DNA of 64,000 nt, taken from contig NZ_BDCC01000019.1 of NCBI RefSeq assembly GCF_001613305.1, forward strand, positions 363,977 to 427,976, read 5' to 3'. Shown one piece after another: positions 58,574 to 64,000 of this stretch. Both the position numbers and the translations under genes were made by a program. This DNA is from Nocardia vaccinii NBRC 15922 (lineage in GTDB: Bacteria > Actinomycetota > Actinomycetes > Mycobacteriales > Mycobacteriaceae). Numbering within the stretch: position 1 is the first letter of the stretch; each line of letters opens with the position of its first letter. Below the pieces are notes generated by a model that had not been told where the DNA came from, did no database searches, and saw only the letters and a list, made by a program, of their open reading frames with translations.

Positions 58574-60705
58574 GCGACGGCCTCGCTGGCGGTACGCGCC
58601 TGCGAGTCGTGTGCGTCCGCGAGGTCGCGGAGGCGGGTTGCGTTGCGGCGCAGTCGTTTGCCCGCAGGTTCGGGTAGGAGTGCGGCGCGGACGTCAAGGG
58701 TGTCGGCGTGCGCTCGGGCGGCGCGGGCATGGCTGTCGGTGCGGACCGCGTTGCCGCAGCCGGTCTGGCAGGCGAATTGGTTGGGGGCGGTGGCGTTGGA
58801 ATCTGGATCGCACAGGGCCATATCGCGTTTGAACGCGCAGATCAGGAAGGAGTCGGGATTGTCGAACAGCACCTGTCCATCTCGGGCGAGGAACTTGGCC
58901 GCTGCTTTCGGCGTGGTGAGAGCTCCCTGGAAACGGGGCAGCTGGGCGGCGGCGACCAGGGCGCGGCGCGCGGCCGGACCGGAGACTTTCTCCCCGGCCG
59001 CGGTCGCGTCACGTAGGCGCGCGGCAGTGTCCGCAGCCGCAAGGGCTGTTTCGACGTCGAGTTCGCCGTGGAAGCCGCGGCGGGCCCGGTTGCCGTAGCC
59101 GCTGGCGGTGCGGCCGTCCAGGACGGTGCGCATGTGGCCGTACTGGATTGCTAGCGCGATCAATCCGCCTGGTCGGCGTGCGATATGCCAGGCCAGGGTG
59201 CGCCGCATCCGGCCCAATCCGATGTTCCCGAACGGATCTGCTGGGACCCGCTGGTGTGGCAGGCCCCGCGCGACGGCCTCGGTGTTGATCCATTCGATCA
59301 GCTGTTCGACCCGTTGATCCAGGCTCGCTGCCTTCAATGCGCCGTGGTGCTTTCGTTGGGCCACGACGTCGTGGTGTGTCGAGCTGAACAGCAGCTCGCT
59401 TTCGGGAACCATCTTCTCCAGGACCCGGATCGCCTTGACGACCGGGGTGATCGCGACCCACGGAACGTCGCGTTCCGCGCCGGCGGAAATGTGGTAGCCG
59501 TCGATATCACGAACGTTCTTGTAGTGGTGGGCCCGGATCAGGTGGGGGCCGGTGGTTCCGGGTTCAGGGTCGGGGCAGCACCCTGCTCGAAGGGTGCGGG
59601 CCTCCTGTGGCCGCATGCCCGTCAGGTACATGATCACGATGGCCGCGGCCGTGGCGAGGTGACGGACCAGGGTCGGTGCTTCCTCGAAGTCCAGGTGCTG
59701 GCGCCACGGTCGGCCGTTGATCATGCCGGTCACAGGAAGCGGCATCGGGCAGGCGCCAGGTCGCTGCGCCGTGAGCTTGGGCAGGTCGAGTTGGCCTGAT
59801 AGATGCTGGATCTGCGCGTAGGCAGCGCCAGTGATTGCAGCGACGTAGAGCCGGTTCAGCGTGGTTCCGTGCCCGCGATGTTTCATCGCGGGCAGCGGAG
59901 CCTGAGCTTCGATGCGCGGCAATAGGTACCGTCGCAGCGCCGCCAGAGATTCGGAGGTGGGTTCGGTCGCGTTCACCTCGGCGATCATGCAGCGGCGTTC
60001 TGCCCATCCGGCCAGGATGTCGTCACCGAAGTCCTCGACGATCCGGATCGACCAGGTCAGAAGTGGTCCGATCACGGCTGGATCGACCGGTTCGGTGGTG
60101 TTCTCGCCACTCGTGTCCGTGGTGTCTGCCGGGAGGTAATCGTCGATGCCGCAGGTCTCCCACGGCGGAGCGATGATCCCCGACGGTCGGGCCGACAATT
60201 GGTCGAACGCCCACAGATCCGCCAGCCAGCGCAGCAGTTTTAGGGCGTGCCCGCGGTTGTTCTGCGCTGCGGTGCGTTCGGCGGCGAAGGCTGTCCAGTG
60301 CTCGGCAGTGCACTCACCCAGCCGGTTGACACCGTGCTGGTGAAGCCATCTCGCCAGCTTCAACCATTCGAGGATGCAATTGCGCATGCTGGCGACCCCG
60401 TCGCGGGCGCGGCCCTGCATGCTGCGGGCCTTCACGTAGCTGGGCCGCAGTTCGCCGTTGATGAGCGTCCAGATAACCAGCCGCATCTCCGGCTGCAGCG
60501 TTGCGGGGCACCTGCTCCAGATGATCCGGTGGATATGGTGTCCGGGGTTGTCGGTCAGCGGGCCCAGGCTCCACAGGTCGTCGCTGTAGCGGGAGTTCGG
60601 GTGGGTGTTGTGTGGGCTGACCCATCGGTCGTGAACGACTGGAGTGTCTGGGGTGGGCATGGGCAGCACGAACGGGTCGGCCTCGACGGCCAGTTCGCTG
60701 GTCAC
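58570..60705 (-). CDS. Tyrosine recombinase, third gene of the block (711 aa)
   Basis: This protein has an N-terminal core-binding region (SMQGRARDGVASMRNCILEW, LKLARWLHQHGVNRLGE) and a C-terminal catalytic domain. AIVIMYLTGMRPQEARTLRA holds the first catalytic Arg, MRRTLAWHIARRPGG the second-motif equivalent, and LAIQYGHMRT the third His with a Tyr shortly after (TASGYGNRA). A Cys-rich segment FACQTGCGN near the C-terminus may bind zinc. The spacing fits the larger TnpB-like recombinases. It overlaps genes on both sides, so all four are one operon. Confidence 0.8.
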   Translation of the reverse strand: MTSELAVEADPFVLPMPTPDTPVVHDRWVSPHNTHPNSRYSDDLWSLGPLTDNPGHHIHRIIWSRCPATLQPEMRLVIWTLINGELRPSYVKARSMQGRARDGVASMRNCILEWLKLARWLHQHGVNRLGECTAEHWTAFAAERTAAQNNRGHALKLLRWLADLWAFDQLSARPSGIIAPPWETCGIDDYLPADTTDTSGENTTEPVDPAVIGPLLTWSIRIVEDFGDDILAGWAERRCMIAEVNATEPTSESLAALRRYLLPRIEAQAPLPAMKHRGHGTTLNRLYVAAITGAAYAQIQHLSGQLDLPKLTAQRPGACPMPLPVTGMINGRPWRQHLDFEEAPTLVRHLATAAAIVIMYLTGMRPQEARTLRAGCCPDPEPGTTGPHLIRAHHYKNVRDIDGYHISAGAERDVPWVAITPVVKAIRVLEKMVPESELLFSSTHHDVVAQRKHHGALKAASLDQRVEQLIEWINTEAVARGLPHQRVPADPFGNIGLGRMRRTLAWHIARRPGGLIALAIQYGHMRTVLDGRTASGYGNRARRGFHGELDVETALAAADTAARLRDATAAGEKVSGPAARRALVAAAQLPRFQGALTTPKAAAKFLARDGQVLFDNPDSFLICAFKRDMALCDPDSNATAPNQFACQTGCGNAVRTDSHARAARAHADTLDVRAALLPEPAGKRLRRNATRLRDLADAHDSQARTASEAVA

Positions 60706-62429
60706 GGGGCCAATTCTCCTTTGAGTAGATGGGCGATGATCTCGCGGTCGTGGTCTGTGACCCGGGCCAAGGCCGCATCCCAGGTGACCTCGTTCACCTT
60801 CGTGCGCAGGTCGACCAGTCGCTGGAAGCTATCGTCCCACCGTTGCCGCCACAGCTCGTCCGGCCACACCGACCGCATCGACAGCAGCTGCTGGTGCAGA
60901 AGGGCCAGCCTGGGATGGTGGCCGGTGTGGACACGTGCGTTGCGGCACGACAAGCAGAGCAGGAAGTCGGCTCCGCACGTGCCTTCCGCAGTGAGCCAGG
61001 GGCTGGACGTTTCGTCCGCGCAGTCGGCTGTCGCCGTCTCCTGGTGATGGGGATCCGCGACGGTGGTCAGCCGGCCACGGAATGTGAGGTCCCGAGCGAG
61101 CTGCAGCGCGTCCTGCGCGCCGGCGGCGATGACCGTTTCGGCGGCCTTCTGAACGTGCTTGTCGGGAAGGACATACACGCTTTCGTGGGTGCCGCGGCTG
61201 TGTTGCAGCGGCTTTCCCTCTCGCACTACTGTGGTCCGGCGCGCACGCTGGAACGGGGAGCCGATGCCGTGGGCCTTGGCCCAGGTCATGCCGTCGGACT
61301 TGGACACCCCGAAGCACAACGGCCCGACCGGACGAGGCCGGTCTAGATCCGAATCGACATCCCCCGTGCGGAATTGGCGCGCGACCATCAGCAGATCCGT
61401 CCCGGGTGCCAGACTCGCGGCCAAGGCCCGTCCGTGCCGTGTCGCCTCCAGCGCCTGGGTGATCAACCGCCCCGCGGACCCGGCACCGGTGTCGGTGTAG
61501 TTCTCCTCGACGAACCATCGGCCTGCGCCGAGGCGCCGCTTCTCGACCAGGACGTTGTAGGTCACCGCGGCGGTCGTCCCTGCGGTGGGCGCGGTGGTCG
61601 GCACGGTGAGCCGGTCGTACACCGACAGGTTCCAGCCGTACAGATCGGTCATCAGCACCGCGAGCGCGGTCAGCTCCTGGCGAGTCAGAAACAACCTGCC
61701 CCAGGTGAATTCCCGTGTCCGGCCACCCAGCAGCTCCCCGTCGTAGGGGACGTCCTTCGCGGATCGGCGGGGAACGTCGCCGGTGTCGGCCAAGTGCTGC
61801 AGAACCCGTCCGAGCTGCCAGTCCCGGTCGGCTTCCTTGAGCACGCCGGACCGGAACCGGGTCAGCACGGCCGCGTTGGCCCGGATCCGCAGCAGCGCCG
61901 ACCGGAACTGCCGCTCAGCTGCTTTCACCACAAGCTCCCTATCGGACCGGTCGTACGACTGCTTCGAAGAGGCTGTGGTGCACCGTGGCGCGCGGCGAGC
62001 CAGCTCCTCGGACACGGGGCCGGACGACAAGTGCGGATCCCGCTGCAATAAGGTCCGGACCTTTGCCAGCGCCTCGCAGCCGCCGGGCGTGTTCTGGTTG
62101 GTGTTCCGCCACAACCGCATCGTGGCGGCCGTCAGCCTGTCCAGATCCGCGGCCGGGTGACCTTGGCTGCTCAGGAAACGAGCGAATGCCCGCAGCGCCT
62201 GCCAGTAGGATTCGCCACTGGCATGGCTGTTCCAGTTGAATGACTGCTCAGCGAAGACCTGCGCGAGGGACTGCTGCATGGGAGTAGGTACCGGCAGCGT
62301 GGTGAAGTCGAAGACCCGCTCGAACCCCTCCTTGTTGATCACCGCAACTCGGGTGCCCGACGGGGCGATCCGTTCTGCCGCCTGGAACTCTGGCGGCGGT
62401 GTCACCGCCTTGTGTCCCCGCCCGCTCAT
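60702..62429 (-). CDS. Degenerate recombinase-like protein, second gene of the block (575 aa)
   Basis: It begins SGRGHKAVTPPPEFQAAERI and has a phage-integrase-like N-terminal region (SYWQALRAFARFLSSQGHPA). The C-terminal catalytic motifs are weak: LMTDLYGWNLSVYDRLTV stands where the first Arg block should be, with Asn for Arg, and FQRARRTTVVREGKPLQHSR followed by THESVYVLPD recalls the H-x-x-R...Tyr region. A Cys-containing DFLLCLSCRNARVHTGHH near the end may bind zinc. In recombinase trios one partner often lacks full catalytic residues. ATG overlaps the first recombinase stop (ATGA). Confidence 0.65.
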   Translation of the reverse strand: MSGRGHKAVTPPPEFQAAERIAPSGTRVAVINKEGFERVFDFTTLPVPTPMQQSLAQVFAEQSFNWNSHASGESYWQALRAFARFLSSQGHPAADLDRLTAATMRLWRNTNQNTPGGCEALAKVRTLLQRDPHLSSGPVSEELARRAPRCTTASSKQSYDRSDRELVVKAAERQFRSALLRIRANAAVLTRFRSGVLKEADRDWQLGRVLQHLADTGDVPRRSAKDVPYDGELLGGRTREFTWGRLFLTRQELTALAVLMTDLYGWNLSVYDRLTVPTTAPTAGTTAAVTYNVLVEKRRLGAGRWFVEENYTDTGAGSAGRLITQALEATRHGRALAASLAPGTDLLMVARQFRTGDVDSDLDRPRPVGPLCFGVSKSDGMTWAKAHGIGSPFQRARRTTVVREGKPLQHSRGTHESVYVLPDKHVQKAAETVIAAGAQDALQLARDLTFRGRLTTVADPHHQETATADCADETSSPWLTAEGTCGADFLLCLSCRNARVHTGHHPRLALLHQQLLSMRSVWPDELWRQRWDDSFQRLVDLRTKVNEVTWDAALARVTDHDREIIAHLLKGELAP

Positions 62430-63982
62430 GGCCGGGTCCGTGCGTTCGGCACCGCATCGACCAGGAGGTCGACGTCCTGAATGCCTTTCGTCTCCTTCGC
62501 GAGCCGCGCGAACAGGTCGTCCAGACTCGTCGGATCCTCCGCTTCCCGAGGCGCGCTCCCGGCCGTACCGAGCGCGAGGATCGACTCCAGCTGCAGGTGC
62601 GTGACCGGGGCAAGGTAGTGCTCTTTCGTCGTCTCCACATCCTGGTGTCCAAGTAGCGTTTTCACCAGCCACCACGGATCACCGTACAGATGAGCGAAGT
62701 CGCGGCGATCGGCTGCGGTGAGTCCGTACTTCTTGTCCATCAACTCGTTCAGCACGATCAGCATGTAGAGCGCCATCGAGTGCCGCGTGGAATGCGGAGT
62801 CGCGTAGGGAGCCTTGCCGCGGATCTCCGCGACGCGGTCCGGCCGTGGGACTTTCCGCTCGGGTCCGGTCAACAGGACCTGCTCGCACCGCAGGTTCGCC
62901 TGCCGGAACACCGCGTTCCATCGGTCCGGCAACATCGGCATACCCTGCTCGGTCAACCACAGCCACGCCGGTTCAGGCCCCTGGGCACCCTCGATATACA
63001 GCGATTGCCGCTCCCGCCAGTCCAGCAAGCTCAGCGCATGGCTGCCCTCGGTCCTGCCGCGATCGACCCAGTGCACCTTCGGCGTCGGTCCGCCCGTCAC
63101 GTTCGTGATCAGCCGCATCCCCGGCAACGCCGCATATCGGCCCTGTTCGCGAGCGCGTTCGATCGCCCATGCGCGTTCGGATTCCGAATAGGCGCTGATT
63201 TGCTGTACCGCATCGGTCGACACGTAGAACGTCCTGTCCCGCTTCGATCGAGACAGCGCCCGCGGCACCTGACCGTGGCAGTAGCGACCGAATCGCAAAG
63301 GGTGAGAAGGGACTTCGATAGTCAATAGGGCGCCGGCCTCCTGCCGCCGCAGCCCGGAGCTCAGCGTCAAGCCGACGAACGCGGTATTCCGCAGCTCGGT
63401 CCGCGCGTCCCACTCGAGAGCCGGCGCGCAGTCCCGGCCGAGCCCACGCAGCCCGAGGTCCTGCCACACGCCCCAAGTCCGCGGCGTCAGCCACGTAATA
63501 CGTGAACTCCGTGCATGTGCTGCCCGATCCTCCCGGCGCCCGACATCGACCGGCAGCGGTGCGATCTTCGCCCACCGGTACAGCCGGGTGAACGCGGCGG
63601 CCTCACGGTCCCACTTCGCCCCACCGATCCGGTGCGGATTCGCCGGTGAGTCACAACGGAATTCGCGGTACGCCCGCAGATCGGCCCGCGTAGCTTGCCG
63701 CCAAAGCACACCCCGTCGCCACAGCCACGACAGCAACACCCGGATATCCGTCGCGTAATTCCTGCGGGTCTCCCGCAACAGGCACCGAAAGTCTTGCGAG
63801 AGAACAAATTCCAGCAGATCCGCATCGACGACAAAGTCGGGTCGAACGAATACCGGATCACCAGGGCGAAGGCCCACCCGCTCCACAACAGCGGGAAGAT
63901 CCCGCACCCCGAGAACCCCATCTGGTGGGAGCGACCCCCGCCGGTCCGAATCGGGAACGAACACCAACCACCACTCGTCCAC
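62426..63982 (-). CDS. Tyrosine recombinase/integrase, first gene of the block (518 aa)
   Basis: All catalytic residues of a tyrosine recombinase are visible: Arg212 in LSSGLRRQEAGALL, His397 and Arg400 in ATPHSTRHSMALYML, His446 in LLGHQDVETT and the nucleophile Tyr456 in KEHYLAPV. The N-terminal arm and core-binding domain includes RRNYATDIRVLLSWLWRRGV. It cuts and joins DNA at specific sites and probably drives mobility of the element. The following partner genes overlap it, as in Tn554-like or recombinase-in-trio elements. The gene begins 18 bases from the window edge, so the outer end of the element is not visible. Confidence 0.9.
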   Translation of the reverse strand: MDEWWLVFVPDSDRRGSLPPDGVLGVRDLPAVVERVGLRPGDPVFVRPDFVVDADLLEFVLSQDFRCLLRETRRNYATDIRVLLSWLWRRGVLWRQATRADLRAYREFRCDSPANPHRIGGAKWDREAAAFTRLYRWAKIAPLPVDVGRREDRAAHARSSRITWLTPRTWGVWQDLGLRGLGRDCAPALEWDARTELRNTAFVGLTLSSGLRRQEAGALLTIEVPSHPLRFGRYCHGQVPRALSRSKRDRTFYVSTDAVQQISAYSESERAWAIERAREQGRYAALPGMRLITNVTGGPTPKVHWVDRGRTEGSHALSLLDWRERQSLYIEGAQGPEPAWLWLTEQGMPMLPDRWNAVFRQANLRCEQVLLTGPERKVPRPDRVAEIRGKAPYATPHSTRHSMALYMLIVLNELMDKKYGLTAADRRDFAHLYGDPWWLVKTLLGHQDVETTKEHYLAPVTHLQLESILALGTAGSAPREAEDPTSLDDLFARLAKETKGIQDVDLLVDAVPNARTRP

Positions 63983-64000
63983 GCTGCTCCTCTGTGAGTG

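Noticed and set aside
1..64000. CRISPR array, rRNA or tRNA genes
   Set aside because: I found no regularly spaced short repeats, no tRNA-like TPsiC-arm signature in a clover-leaf context and no rRNA sequence. I could not run a covariance search.

Overview
The window is GC-rich actinobacterial DNA, most likely from Nocardia or a close relative. The evidence is codon use, frequent GTG starts, SCO6880-type conjugation proteins, a DUF4913 protein, S-adenosyl methyltransferases of the DUF574 type, TPR-containing XRE regulators and an AfsR/LuxR-like regulator. Nearly everything is accessory: part of a conjugative element, a patchwork of regulators, small proteins and tailoring enzymes, a probable defence island, and a cluster of tyrosine recombinases. 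I see no tRNA, rRNA or CRISPR array.

Region 1 (1-19.4 kb) is one co-directional conjugation operon. It starts inside a low-complexity membrane protein tail. An SCO6880 protein, a VirB4-like ATPase, a secreted NlpC/P60 peptidoglycan hydrolase and several small unknown proteins follow. Then come eight tandem paralogous alpha-helical proteins (7.9-16.6 kb), a VirD4/TraG coupling protein and a protein with two DUF4913 units. Most neighbours overlap by ATGA or GTGA, often with the next Shine-Dalgarno inside the end of the previous gene. No relaxase is in view. The tandem paralogues, which share an IQELAA-like motif, an AGVP motif and a common C-terminal module, are the most novel-looking feature here.

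Region 2 (19.4-22.7 kb) is a scar. It holds a 77-bp nested palindrome, a DUF3558-like gene without a signal peptide, a conserved coiled-coil protein, and a decayed operon (small CC-motif protein, frameshifted MerR, truncated YnfA) that still has a textbook MerR-type promoter.

Region 3 (22.9-34 kb) has two similarly arranged loci. In each, a leftward TPR-XRE regulator diverges from a small membrane peptide gene and further small genes, ending with a duplicated 72/73-residue protein. Around them lie a HAD hydrolase, an S-adenosyl methyltransferase, a NERD protein and a RibD-like reductase. A cytochrome P450 and a Ppm1/LCM-type methyltransferase follow, divergent from an 834-residue ATPase-LuxR regulator.

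Region 4 (37-48 kb) holds an O-methyltransferase flanked by two small paralogous CH-motif proteins, a nucleoside-hydrolase-like protein, a winged-helix protein, a second S-adenosyl methyltransferase, a second HAD hydrolase, AlkC, a TauD dioxygenase, a decayed GFA gene and a GntR regulator.

Region 5 (49.6-57.6 kb) looks like a defence island, with its middle visibly less GC-rich. It has a large protein with an HEPN-like R-x4-H motif, a GHKL ATPase-DUF3883 protein coupled to a 291-residue protein that has an inverted paralogue on the other side, and a PD-(D/E)XK-type nuclease candidate. A displaced 3' fragment of a GFA gene at 51.2 kb and the intact gene at 57.6 kb form a direct repeat around most of it. 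Region 6 (58.1-64 kb) is a chain of overlapping genes: a canonical tyrosine recombinase, a degenerate partner, a second recombinase and a DUF6262/TnpC-like protein, resembling Tn554-like or recombinase-in-trio elements.
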